Of a stretch of DNA of 64,000 bases, positions 24,971-34,008 are shown piece by piece. Positions within the stretch are counted from its first letter, which is position 1; every line of letters starts with the position of its first letter. The translations under genes and the position numbers were made by a program. The notes below the pieces were generated by a model. It was not told where the DNA came from and did not search any database. It was given only the letters and a program-made list of their open reading frames with translations. The stretch is from Pseudophaeobacter flagellatus (GTDB taxonomy: Bacteria; Pseudomonadota; Alphaproteobacteria; Rhodobacterales; Rhodobacteraceae), in NCBI RefSeq assembly GCF_021228235.1, contig NZ_JAJQRG010000002.1:434001-498000 (forward strand), read 5' to 3'.

Positions 24971-27439
24971 ATGTCCGAGAGCACAGACAAGGCCCGCCTG
25001 CCAAGTAAGGCCCGCGTGGTAATCATTGGCGGCGGTGTGGTCGGGGCGTCATCGCTGTATCATCTGGCCAAAAAGGGCTGGGGCGATTGCGTCTTGTTGG
25101 AAAAGAACGAGCTGACGGCCGGATCGACCTGGCATGCGGCGGGGAATGTGCCGACCTTTTCGACCTCCTGGTCGATCATGAACATGCAGCGCTACTCGAC
25201 CGAACTCTATGCCCGATTGGGCGAAGAGGTCGACTATCCGATGAACTATCACCAGTCCGGCTCTATCCGGTTGGCCCATAGCAAAGAGCGGGTGCAGGAG
25301 TTCGAGCGTGCTCGATCCATGGGGCGGTATCAGGGCATCGCGATGGAAATCTGGACGCCAGAGCAGGCCAAGGAACGCTACCCCTTTCTGGAAACCCATG
25401 ATCTGAAAGCTGTGCTGTTTGACCCGTCGGATGGCGATATCGATCCGGCGCAGCTTACCCAGGCTCTGGCCAAGGGGGCGCGGGACATGGGCGCAAGAAT
25501 CTTCCGATTCTGTCCTGCGACCGGGGTGACGCAGAATTCGGATAAAACCTGGATTGTTCATACGGATCAGGGGGATATTTCCTGTGACTATGTGGTCAAT
25601 GCGGCGGGGTACTATGCGCAGCGCGTGGGCGAATGGTTCCTCCCCTATGGTGGGCGACAGGTGCCGATGATGGTGATGAGCCATCAATATCTTCTGTCGG
25701 AAGAGGTGCCAGAGGTCGAGGCCTGGACAAAGGCCAATGGAGGCAAAAAGCTGCCGCTCTTGCGCGATGTTGATGTCTCCTACTACCTGCGGCAGGAAAA
25801 ACACGGTTTCAACCTTGGCCCCTATGAACCCAATTGCCGCGCCCATTGGCTGAGCGAGGCTGATCCGATGCCAGAGGATTTCTCATTTCAGCTGTGGAAC
25901 GATGATCTGGACCGTATCGAGGATATCGTCACTGACGCGATGGAGCGGGTGCCACTGATGGCGGAGTCCGGCGTGGCGCGGGTGATCAATGGCCCGATCC
26001 CCTATGCGCCTGATGGGCTGCCGTTGCTGGGGCCGATGCCCGGCGTCGATAATGCCTTTGAGGCCTGCGTTTTTACCTTTGGCATCGCCCAGGGCGGCGG
26101 GGCTGGCAAATGTCTGGCGGAATGGATCGTCGATGGCCAGACCGAATGGGATATGTGGGCCGTCGATCCGCGCCGCTACACCGATTACACCGACCCCGAT
26201 TACTGCGTGCAAAAGGGGATGGAGGTCTATGGCAATGAATATGCCATGCATTTCCCGCATCACGAATGGCCTGCGGGCCGGGATAAGAAACTCAGCCCTG
26301 TGCATGATCGTGTTACGGCTCTGGGCGGTGTCATGGGGGCCTATAACGGTTGGGAGCGCGCAAATTGGTTTGCCAAGCCGGGCGACGACACATCCGAGGC
26401 GGCCACCCAGACCTGGGGGCGCTCTGGTCCCTGGCAGCAGCGTATCCGCGAAGAATGCGAAGCGGTGCGCGATCACGTAGGCGTGCTGGATCTGCCGGGC
26501 TTTTCCCGCTTCAATCTTGCGGGCACCGGGGCTGCCGAGTTTCTGCGTGGGCTAGTGACCGGTGGCCTGCCTAGGGTCGGCCGGATGAACCTGGTGTATT
26601 TTGCCGATAGCCGGGGCCGGATCCTGACCGAGATGTCCTGCATCCGCCACGCCGAAGACCACTTTACCATGATCACGGCGGGCAGTGCCCAGTGGCATGA
26701 CTATGACATCCTGCGCAAAGCGCTGCCTGCGGGGATCAACCTGACGGATCATACCGCTGAATTTGGCACCATGATCGTCACTGGCCCCAAGGCCCGCGAG
26801 CTGTTCGCTGGCCTGTCGGATGCGGATCTCACCCTCGGGTGGTTGACCCATCAACAGGCGACTGTCGCCGAAAGGCCAGCCTTTTTGGCGCGGGTCTCCT
26901 TTGCGGGGGAACTGGGCTGGGAGGTGCACTGCGCCAATGCGGACCAGCCTGCGATCTATGCCGCCATTCTGCAGGCGGGTGCCAAACCCTTTGGCATGTA
27001 TGCGCTGAACTCTCTGCGGATTGAAAAGGGCTATCGCAGCTGGAAGGGTGACCTTTCCACTGACTATTCGCTGTTGGAAGGCGGTCTGGGCCGGTTTGTC
27101 AAACTCGACAAGCCACAGGATTTTCCCGGCAAGGCGGCGATCCAGAACGAACAGCAGTATGGGCGGCAGAAGGCCTTTGTCACGCTGCTGGTCGACGCGG
27201 AAGATGCGGATGCGCCCTATATGTCCTGCATCTGGAAAGATGGTGCTATCGTGGGGGAGACCACATCGGGGGGCTGGGGCTACCGGGTCAATGCCTCGAT
27301 CGCGCTGGGGATGGTACGTGCCGATCTGGCGGTTCCTGGCACCGCGCTGGAGGTGGAGATCTACGGCACGAAATGCCGTGCCGTGGTGCAGGAAGACAGG
27401 CCGCTTTGGGATCCCGGAAACGACCGTTTGCGGGCCTGA
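24971..27439 (+). CDS. GcvT-fused FAD-dependent oxidoreductase (dimethylglycine/sarcosine dehydrogenase-like), copy 1
   Basis: The 822-residue protein has a DAO-type FAD domain at the N-terminus (VVIIGGGVVGASSLYHLAKKGW), with His55 in GSTWHAAGN at the position of the covalent-FAD histidine of dimethylglycine and sarcosine dehydrogenases. A FAO_M-like linker and a GcvT tetrahydrofolate-binding domain follow from about residue 440, ending GTALEVEIYGTKCRAVVQEDRPLWDP. Such enzymes N-demethylate methylated glycines and pass the one-carbon unit to THF. Start ATG 24971 sits 16 bases after the GFA gene, with GGGAGAG upstream. Compared with the second copy at 29604 it is of similar length but clearly diverged. 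Confidence 0.88.
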   Translation: MSESTDKARLPSKARVVIIGGGVVGASSLYHLAKKGWGDCVLLEKNELTAGSTWHAAGNVPTFSTSWSIMNMQRYSTELYARLGEEVDYPMNYHQSGSIRLAHSKERVQEFERARSMGRYQGIAMEIWTPEQAKERYPFLETHDLKAVLFDPSDGDIDPAQLTQALAKGARDMGARIFRFCPATGVTQNSDKTWIVHTDQGDISCDYVVNAAGYYAQRVGEWFLPYGGRQVPMMVMSHQYLLSEEVPEVEAWTKANGGKKLPLLRDVDVSYYLRQEKHGFNLGPYEPNCRAHWLSEADPMPEDFSFQLWNDDLDRIEDIVTDAMERVPLMAESGVARVINGPIPYAPDGLPLLGPMPGVDNAFEACVFTFGIAQGGGAGKCLAEWIVDGQTEWDMWAVDPRRYTDYTDPDYCVQKGMEVYGNEYAMHFPHHEWPAGRDKKLSPVHDRVTALGGVMGAYNGWERANWFAKPGDDTSEAATQTWGRSGPWQQRIREECEAVRDHVGVLDLPGFSRFNLAGTGAAEFLRGLVTGGLPRVGRMNLVYFADSRGRILTEMSCIRHAEDHFTMITAGSAQWHDYDILRKALPAGINLTDHTAEFGTMIVTGPKARELFAGLSDADLTLGWLTHQQATVAERPAFLARVSFAGELGWEVHCANADQPAIYAAILQAGAKPFGMYALNSLRIEKGYRSWKGDLSTDYSLLEGGLGRFVKLDKPQDFPGKAAIQNEQQYGRQKAFVTLLVDAEDADAPYMSCIWKDGAIVGETTSGGWGYRVNASIALGMVRADLAVPGTALEVEIYGTKCRAVVQEDRPLWDPGNDRLRA

Positions 27440-27591
27440 ACGGGCTTTGATAGCAGGGCCGGTATCGTCATGGAGGCCGCCTTTGGACCCTGCCTATGAC
27501 CGCATTGCAGGCACCAGAAGAGTACGAATTTTTGCGTCTCTTTTTATGGGTTTAGCGGGCATTGGCCCGGATTTGTGAAAGGACGAAACAG

Positions 27592-28485
27592 ATGGAAATA
27601 ACCCTGTTGGACGGCTCGATTGGCCAGGAAATTGTCAAACGTTCCGGGGACCGTCCAACGCCGCTTTGGTCTACATCTGTGATGCTGCACAAGCCAGATG
27701 TGGTGGGGGCGGTCCATCGCGACTATTTTGCCGCCGGGGCGACGGTGGCCACCGCCAATACCTATGCGGTGCACCGCGACCGTCTGGTGCGCGCAGGGCT
27801 TGAAGACCAGTATGAAGCGCTGCTGGCCATGGCGATGACCCAAGCTGAAGCCGCCCGCGATGCCCATGGCACGGGGCGCATCGCGGCTGCCCTGGGACCG
27901 CTCGGGGCTTCTTATCGCCCGGATCTTCTGCCGCCGCTGGCCGAGGTGCAAAGGCTCTTTGCCGAACAGGTGCACCTGCTGGAGGCCAGGGCGGATCTGT
28001 TCTTGCTGGAAACCGTTTCCTCGTTGGATCACGCCCGTGGTGCCCTGATGGCGTGCCGGGCAACCGATAAATCGGTCTGGCTGGCGGTTTCGGTCATGGA
28101 TGAGGATGGCACCCTTCTGCGCTCTGGTGAGCCGGTGCAGGAACTCGCCGATTTGGTCGAGACCTTCCAACCCGCTGCGGTGCTGATCAATTGCTCGCCC
28201 CCCGAGGTGATTGCCGCGGGGCTGGAAATCATCAAGACCTTTGGTAGGCCCTTTGGGGCCTTTGCCAATGGCTTTACCCGCATTACCGAAGGTTTCTTGC
28301 AAGAGGCCCCCACGGTAGAGGCGCTGGAGCAACGCCATGATATGGGACCCGTCGAATATGCCTCCTTTGTCATGGCCTGGGTGGCGCAGGGCGCAACAAT
28401 TGTTGGCGGCTGCTGCGAGGTTGGTCCGGCGCATATTGCCGAAATAGCGCGGCAACTGCGCAAGGCGGGGCATCAGATCGTCTGA
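27592..28485 (+). CDS. Homocysteine S-methyltransferase family protein (BHMT-like)
   Basis: The 297-residue TIM-barrel protein starts MEITLLDGSIGQEIVKRSGD and carries the three zinc cysteines, Cys201 in LINCSPPEV and Cys274-Cys275 in VGGCCEVGP. This family transfers methyl groups from betaine, S-methylmethionine or dimethylsulfoniopropionate to homocysteine. Between two dimethylglycine-dehydrogenase-like genes it would make sense as the betaine (or related) methyltransferase that supplies dimethylglycine. ATG 27592 has AAGGACG 6 bases upstream. The donor substrate is inferred from context. Confidence 0.87.
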   Translation: MEITLLDGSIGQEIVKRSGDRPTPLWSTSVMLHKPDVVGAVHRDYFAAGATVATANTYAVHRDRLVRAGLEDQYEALLAMAMTQAEAARDAHGTGRIAAALGPLGASYRPDLLPPLAEVQRLFAEQVHLLEARADLFLLETVSSLDHARGALMACRATDKSVWLAVSVMDEDGTLLRSGEPVQELADLVETFQPAAVLINCSPPEVIAAGLEIIKTFGRPFGAFANGFTRITEGFLQEAPTVEALEQRHDMGPVEYASFVMAWVAQGATIVGGCCEVGPAHIAEIARQLRKAGHQIV

Positions 28486-28511
28486 GCCCCAGCGCAAGAA
28501 AGGCGGCATTC

Positions 28512-29504
28512 ATGGGCAAGCAAGCGGAGAAACAGCAGCCTGTCAGCGCGTCTCGGGTCTGGTGCGTGGATATTCTGCTGGCCGATGGGTTTGTGCTGAC
28601 AGAGATGGCCGCTGTGGCCGATACGCTGCGCATCGCAAATCGGGTTCTGGCCCAGCCGCCTTTTCGGATCTGCATGCGCTCTGTCCGTGGCGGGCAGCAG
28701 TCCTGCCGGGCCGGGCTGTTGGTTGATACGCAGGGCTTTGCGGATCGTCCCGAGGCGGATTTTGCCTTTGTTCTGGGAAACACCGATCCCGATCATCCCG
28801 ACCTGTCACTGGCGTCGGTGATAAAAAGCTATACCAACCGGGGTGCGCAGGTTTATCTATTGGCAGAGGCGGCGGCGCGGCACCTGCATGATCGTGGCGG
28901 TTCTGGCGCCACCCATTGGGAAAACGCCGCCCTGCTGCGCGAACGCCTTGGCCTGTTTGAAGCAAGCCAGGCCCTAGCCAGCGCCGATGGCCCGGTGATC
29001 ACCTGTGCCGGCATGGGCGCGACCACCGATATCGTGTTGGCGCTGATCGGTCGGCTGACCTCGGCGGCGGTGCAGATGAGCGTGGCCAATATCATGCTGC
29101 ATGAACAGGTGCGCGACCCGGCCTCTTTGCAGCCCTATTCGGGGGCGCAATCCAGCCTGACTGGCGACCGCGATCTGGATCACTGCATGCGCCTGATGCA
29201 GGCCAATATCGAGGATCCGCTGCCCATCCGCAGCATTGTCGCCGAGCTGGGCGTTTCCCCCCGGTCGCTGGAGCGCAAGTTCAAGACCAGCCTTGGTACC
29301 ACGCCAAATGGGTTCTACCGTGAAATGCGGCTGAACAAGGCCAATAACCTGTTGCTCAACACCAGCCTGAGCCTGCGCGAGATTGGCCTCGCCTGTGGGT
29401 TCCCCAACGGGTTTTCCTCGCTCTACAAATCCGTCTTTGGCATCACGCCCCATGCCCTGCGTAAACAGCGCCGCAATGGCGGCAATGGCCATAAGGAAAT
29501 ATGA
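28512..29504 (+). CDS. GlxA-family AraC-type transcriptional regulator
   Basis: The 330-residue protein joins an N-terminal DJ-1/PfpI-like sensor domain (VDILLADGFVLTEMAAVADTLRIANRV) to a C-terminal AraC HTH (MQANIEDPLPIRSIVAELGVSPRSLERKFKTSLGTTP, then IGLACGFPNGFSSLYKSVFGITPHALR). GbdR and related regulators of glycine betaine and carnitine catabolism have this architecture. It starts 26 bases after the methyltransferase gene and precedes the second dehydrogenase gene by 99 bases, so it likely activates this locus. The inducer is not shown by the sequence. Confidence 0.9.
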   Translation: MGKQAEKQQPVSASRVWCVDILLADGFVLTEMAAVADTLRIANRVLAQPPFRICMRSVRGGQQSCRAGLLVDTQGFADRPEADFAFVLGNTDPDHPDLSLASVIKSYTNRGAQVYLLAEAAARHLHDRGGSGATHWENAALLRERLGLFEASQALASADGPVITCAGMGATTDIVLALIGRLTSAAVQMSVANIMLHEQVRDPASLQPYSGAQSSLTGDRDLDHCMRLMQANIEDPLPIRSIVAELGVSPRSLERKFKTSLGTTPNGFYREMRLNKANNLLLNTSLSLREIGLACGFPNGFSSLYKSVFGITPHALRKQRRNGGNGHKEI

Positions 29505-29603
29505 GGTCACCGGGAAACTTGCGGAATAGCTGACGTTTTTGATGCCTTTTCTGGCGCTAGGCGGTGGTAATCTGGTGCCAGTCGGTTTTATCGGAGGCAT
29601 GAC

Positions 29604-32054
29604 ATGCAGGATCTTCCAGCCCAGGCCCGTGTGGTCATCATCGGGGGCGGCGTCATTGGCTGCTCGGTTGCTTATCATCTGGCCAAGCTCGGTTGGCAGG
29701 ATGTGGTGCTGCTGGAACGCAAGCAGCTGACCTCTGGCACCACCTGGCATGCCGCTGGCCTGATCGCCCAGCTGCGCGCCACTGCTAATATGACCAAACT
29801 GGCGAAATACAGCCAAGAGCTCTACGGTGCGCTGGAGGAGGAGACTGGCGTCGCCACCGGGTTCAAGCGTTGCGGGTCGATCACGGTGGCCCTAACGCAG
29901 GAGCGCCGCGAAGAGATCTTTCGCCAGGCGGCCATGGCGCGGGCCTTTGGTGTGGATGTCGAAGAAATCTCTGCGCAAGAGGTCAAGGCCCGCTATGCGC
30001 ATCTGAACACGCGCGACGTTACCGGCGGCGTCTGGTTGCCCAAGGATGGCCAGGGCGATCCTGCCAATATTGCCCTGGCCCTGGCCAAGGGGGCGCGTCA
30101 GCGCGGCGCCTTGGTGAAGGAGCGTACCAAGGTCACTGGCGTGACCAAATCCGGCCGCCGGGTGACGGGCGTTGACTGGGTCAGCGATGATGGCGCAGCC
30201 CAGGGCCATATCGCTGCTGATATGGTGGTGAACTGTGCCGGCATGTGGGGCCACGAAGTTGGCCGCATGGCCGACGTCAACGTTCCGCTGCATGCCTGCG
30301 AACACTTCTATATTGTCACCGAAGCCATCAAAGGCCTGACCCAGATGCCGGTGCTGCGGGTGCCGGATGAATGCGCCTACTACAAGGAAGATGCGGGCAA
30401 GATGCTGCTGGGCGCTTTTGAACCCAATGCCAAACCCTGGGCGATGACAGGCATCCCCGACAGTTTTGAATTTGACCAGCTGCCGGAGGATTTTGACCAT
30501 TTTGAGCCCATCTTGGAAAACGCCTGCAACCGGATGCCGATGCTGGCCGAGGCCGGGATCCATACCTTCTTTAACGGGCCTGAGAGCTTTACCCCCGATG
30601 ATGCCTATCATTTGGGTCTTGCGCCCGAGATGGATAATTTCTGGGTCGCGGCGGGCTTTAATTCCATCGGTATTCAATCGGCGGGCGGTGCGGGCATGGC
30701 GCTGGCGCAGTGGATGGATGCGGGGCAGAAACCCTTTGATCTGGGCGATGTCGACATCAGCCGCATGCAGCCCTTTCAGGGCAACAAGCACTACCTGTTT
30801 GAGCGCTCCAAAGAAACGCTGGGGCTGCTCTATGCGGATCATTTTCCCTATCGGCAAAAGGCCACAGCGCGCGGGGTGCGGCGCACGCCCTTCCATCATC
30901 AGCTGCTGCAGCAGGGTGCGGTCATGGGCGAATTGGCCGGCTGGGAACGTGCCAACTGGTTTGCCAACGAAGGCCAGACACGTGACTATCAGTACAGTTG
31001 GAAGCGGCAGAACTGGTTTCCCAATACCGCTGCCGAACACCGTGCGGTGCGGGAAAATGTCGGCATGTACGACATGTCCTCCTTTGGCAAGATCCGGGTT
31101 GAAGGCCCCGATGCCGAGGCGTTCTTGAACCATGTCTGCGGGGCCAACCTGTCGGTGCCTGTGGGCAAGATCACCTATACCCAGTTCCTCAACACCCGTG
31201 GCGGCATCGAGGCCGATGTCACCGTCACCCGGCTGAGCGAGACCATCTATCTGGTGGTCACCCCGGCGGCCACGCGGTTGGCGGATGAAACCTGGATGCG
31301 GCGACACCTTGGCGATTACGGCGTGGTGATTACCGATGTGACGCCGGGCGAAGGGGTGCTGGCCGTGATGGGCCCCAATGCCCGCAAACTGCTGCAACGG
31401 GTCTCTCCCAATGATTTTTCCAACGCGGTGAACCCCTTTGGTACCGCGCAAGAGATCGAGCTGGGCATGGGCCTGGCCCGTGCCCATCGGGTGACCTATG
31501 TGGGGGAACTGGGCTGGGAAATCTACGTCAGCGCCGATATGGCGGGCCATGCTTTTGAAACGCTGCATGCGGCGGGGCAGGATCTGGGGCTAAAGCTCTG
31601 CGGTATGCATATGATGGACAGCTGTCGGATCGAAAAAGGCTTTCGCCATTTTGGCCATGACATTACCTGCGAAGACCATGTGATAGACGCGGGCCTCGGC
31701 TTTGCGGTAAAGACCGACAAGCCAGATTTCATTGGCCGCGCCGCGGTGCTGGCGCGCAAGGAAAGCGGACCAAAGGCGCGGATGGTGCAATTCATGCTCA
31801 CCGATCCGGAACCGCTGCTCTATCATAATGAACCGGTGCTGCGGGATGGTGAAATCGTCGGTTACATCGCATCGGGCAACTATGGTCATACGCTGGGCGG
31901 CGCGATTGGCCTGGGCTATGTGCCCTGCGAAGGCGAGAGCGCGGCAGAGGTGCTGGCCTCGACCTATGAAATTGACGTCATGGGGACACGGGTCCCTGCC
32001 ACGGCGTCACTGAAACCGATGTATGATCCCAAATCGGAGCGGGTGAAGCGCTGA
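29604..32054 (+). CDS. GcvT-fused FAD-dependent oxidoreductase (dimethylglycine dehydrogenase-like), copy 2
   Basis: The 816-residue protein has an N-terminal FAD domain (ARVVIIGGGVIGCSVAYHLAKLGW) with His49 in SGTTWHAAGL as candidate covalent-FAD residue. An FAO_M middle domain follows, then a GcvT domain from about residue 430 (WERANWFANEGQ, MYDMSSFGKIRVEGPDAEAFLN, and the C-terminal SGNYGHTLGGAIGLGYVP). It resembles mammalian dimethylglycine dehydrogenase more closely than copy 1 does. Demethylation with THF as acceptor is expected. ATG 29604 is preceded by CGGAGGC. Its own promoter probably lies in the 99-base gap after the GlxA-type gene. Confidence 0.88.
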   Translation: MQDLPAQARVVIIGGGVIGCSVAYHLAKLGWQDVVLLERKQLTSGTTWHAAGLIAQLRATANMTKLAKYSQELYGALEEETGVATGFKRCGSITVALTQERREEIFRQAAMARAFGVDVEEISAQEVKARYAHLNTRDVTGGVWLPKDGQGDPANIALALAKGARQRGALVKERTKVTGVTKSGRRVTGVDWVSDDGAAQGHIAADMVVNCAGMWGHEVGRMADVNVPLHACEHFYIVTEAIKGLTQMPVLRVPDECAYYKEDAGKMLLGAFEPNAKPWAMTGIPDSFEFDQLPEDFDHFEPILENACNRMPMLAEAGIHTFFNGPESFTPDDAYHLGLAPEMDNFWVAAGFNSIGIQSAGGAGMALAQWMDAGQKPFDLGDVDISRMQPFQGNKHYLFERSKETLGLLYADHFPYRQKATARGVRRTPFHHQLLQQGAVMGELAGWERANWFANEGQTRDYQYSWKRQNWFPNTAAEHRAVRENVGMYDMSSFGKIRVEGPDAEAFLNHVCGANLSVPVGKITYTQFLNTRGGIEADVTVTRLSETIYLVVTPAATRLADETWMRRHLGDYGVVITDVTPGEGVLAVMGPNARKLLQRVSPNDFSNAVNPFGTAQEIELGMGLARAHRVTYVGELGWEIYVSADMAGHAFETLHAAGQDLGLKLCGMHMMDSCRIEKGFRHFGHDITCEDHVIDAGLGFAVKTDKPDFIGRAAVLARKESGPKARMVQFMLTDPEPLLYHNEPVLRDGEIVGYIASGNYGHTLGGAIGLGYVPCEGESAAEVLASTYEIDVMGTRVPATASLKPMYDPKSERVKR

Positions 32055-32125
32055 ATACGCTCTACCCATTTGATTAAGCATGTTCTGGTTGCGCAGTGCA
32101 GGGAACCACCGTGGCGTAGAATGCG

Positions 32126-33058
32126 CTAGGTGGGCAGATGCGGACGGGTCAGAAACATGATTGCCGGATTTGAAACGCCACTGGTGCGGATCGTTTCTTG
32201 CAGGGTTGCAGCGTGGCAATGGGCCACCACCTGGTCGCTGTGTTCGGCCCGCGACACGATGTCGATGGAAACCTCCTGCGCCAGCCCGGCCTGTGTCAGT
32301 GCCTTTGCGATCTCGGCTGCCGCGCCGACGCCCATGTAGATGGCTATGCGGGTGCCGGGTTGCAGCTGGGAAATCCAATTGGCATTCCCGGCGGCCTTCT
32401 GCGTCTGACCGGTGGCCAGCACCAGGGTGTCGCAGGTGCCGCGTTCTGTCAGAAATCCGCCAAGCGCGGCCGAGGCGGCACTGGCGGCGGTCACACCGGG
32501 CACGATTTCATAGGGGATATTGGCGGCGCTCAGGGCATCGACTTCTTCGGTGCCGCGGGCAAAGACGCCGGGATCGCCGCATTTCAGCCGTACAACCCGC
32601 TTGCCCTGCTCGGCAACGGCCACCAGCGCGGCGCAAATCTTGTCCTGTGTCCAGTGGTGCTGGCCGGGGGCCTTGCCGACATAGATGCGCTTTGCCCGCG
32701 TCGGGGCAAGCGCCAGCACTTCGGGGTCGACCAGACGGTCATAAAAGATCACATCGGCGGCCTGCAGGCGGCGCAGCCCCCGCAGGGTGATAAGATCGCA
32801 GGCCCCCGGCCCCGCCCCAACCAGCGCCACGGTCCCGACCTGTTGCCTCCCTTTGCGGTGGCGCCGCCGCGCTGGCTTATCCGGCCAGCCAAGCAACCGG
32901 CCCAGAGGATTTGCACTGCGCGGCCAAAGCGGGGGTGTTGATTGCGGCAGGCGCGGCAACAGCGGGCCGCAAAAATCGGTGATCTTGGACCAGATCCCGG
33001 CCAGTTTCTGCCCAGGACGCGGGCGGCTGGAGGCGGGCGGCAGGGGAAGGGTCTTCAT
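32126..33058 (-). CDS. cobA: Uroporphyrinogen-III C-methyltransferase (siroheme arm)
   Basis: With the start at ATG 33058 (ribosome site GGAG) the product has 310 residues. The tetrapyrrole methylase domain begins near residue 75 with VGTVALVGAGPGACDLITLRGLRRLQAADVIFYDRLV, followed by RLKCGDPGVFARGTEEVDAL and IVPGVTAASAASAALG, all SUMT hallmarks. The 70-residue N-terminal extension, rich in Pro, Arg and Trp, is unusual for the family. The enzyme makes precorrin-2 for siroheme, the cofactor of NirB, which explains its place as the last gene of the nitrate operon. Its ATG overlaps the TGA of the preceding gene (ATGA). Confidence 0.93.
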   Translation of the reverse strand: MKTLPLPPASSRPRPGQKLAGIWSKITDFCGPLLPRLPQSTPPLWPRSANPLGRLLGWPDKPARRRHRKGRQQVGTVALVGAGPGACDLITLRGLRRLQAADVIFYDRLVDPEVLALAPTRAKRIYVGKAPGQHHWTQDKICAALVAVAEQGKRVVRLKCGDPGVFARGTEEVDALSAANIPYEIVPGVTAASAASAALGGFLTERGTCDTLVLATGQTQKAAGNANWISQLQPGTRIAIYMGVGAAAEIAKALTQAGLAQEVSIDIVSRAEHSDQVVAHCHAATLQETIRTSGVSNPAIMFLTRPHLPT

Positions 33059-34008
33059 AGCGAACTCCGATTTTGGTTGTGGCGCTGCTGCCAAAGGTTG
33101 GTTGCCAGCGTTGCCGCTGCGGGAAGTGTGGGGGCGGCTTGCAGGCTCCAGAGTGCGAGGGCAGCGGTGCCGGTCACGGTGGTCCGGGCAAAGGCATCAT
33201 CCTGTGCGCCGGACCAGATGGCCCCCAGGTCCAGCGGGTGATCCGGTTCATGCAGGCGGCGGGCCTCTTCGTGCATCAGGGGCGCGGCGCGAGCATCCAG
33301 CTCGGCCCCCTTGCGGCGCCCAAAGATGGCGATTTCCTTGCCGGGGTGACGTTCAAACTCGCCGCCTCCACCCTTGATAACCAGCAGATTCTGATCCCCC
33401 AGCAGTGCGGCTGCCCGCGATTGAAGCCCGCGATAGGTGGGATGAAACACCCCCTGTACCGAAACCGGCGCGGCCAGCGGGTTCCACATGCGCAGCACCG
33501 TGTTGATGCAGCTGCGCAGGCCAAAGGTATCGCGCAGTTGCAGCAGGTCAAAGGCCGCAGGGTTCAGCTGTTCCAGCGGGATGTAGCTCAGACCGCCACC
33601 TTCTAGCGGCAGTTCTTGCAGGGCGCGGCGCAGATCAGCGGCGCTGCCTTGATGCGTATTCCAACCATGCAGCACCACCCGGTAGCCCGCCTGCGCCACC
33701 AGCTTGGCTGCCAGTAGAAACAGCGGCGCGCCGCGGGTGCGCCCGGCGGCATAGCAGGGCCAGTCGAGATCTGCTCCTGTTGTGGTATCTGGCAGCCGGG
33801 GGGCGGCGCGCAGCGCGGCGGTGAAACCCGCGATTTCGCTGTCGGTTTCGCCACGCAGGCGCAGCACCATCAGCAGGGCGCCGAGGGCCTCCGGGGCGGC
33901 TTTGCCTTCCAGTATCAGGGCCATGGCCGCATGGGCCTCGGCCTGGGTCAGGGGGCGGGCGCGACCCTTGCCCTGGGCCACGATGCGGACAAAGGGGGCC
34001 AGGGTCAT
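33055..34008 (-). CDS. TrpD2/YbiB-like glycosyl-transferase-fold protein
   Basis: The 317-residue protein is an anthranilate-phosphoribosyltransferase homologue. It has the N-terminal helical bundle (LTQAEAHAAMALILEGKAAPEALGALLMVLRLRGET) and QLRDTFGLRSCINTVLRMWNPLAAPVSVQGVFHPTYRG. The phosphoribosyl and anthranilate-binding motifs of true TrpD are degenerate (GGGGEFERHPGKE in place of usual sites). YbiB of E. coli binds nucleic acid rather than making tryptophan. It is embedded in the nitrate operon with 4-base ATGA overlaps to nasA and cobA, suggesting a role tied to nitrate assimilation that is not described for the family. Confidence 0.85.
   Translation of the reverse strand: MTLAPFVRIVAQGKGRARPLTQAEAHAAMALILEGKAAPEALGALLMVLRLRGETDSEIAGFTAALRAAPRLPDTTTGADLDWPCYAAGRTRGAPLFLLAAKLVAQAGYRVVLHGWNTHQGSAADLRRALQELPLEGGGLSYIPLEQLNPAAFDLLQLRDTFGLRSCINTVLRMWNPLAAPVSVQGVFHPTYRGLQSRAAALLGDQNLLVIKGGGGEFERHPGKEIAIFGRRKGAELDARAAPLMHEEARRLHEPDHPLDLGAIWSGAQDDAFARTTVTGTAALALWSLQAAPTLPAAATLATNLWQQRHNQNRSSL

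Noticed and set aside
29892-31568. Long minus-strand frame of 558 codons opposite dehydrogenase copy 2
   Set aside because: Antisense shadow; no motif or ribosome site.
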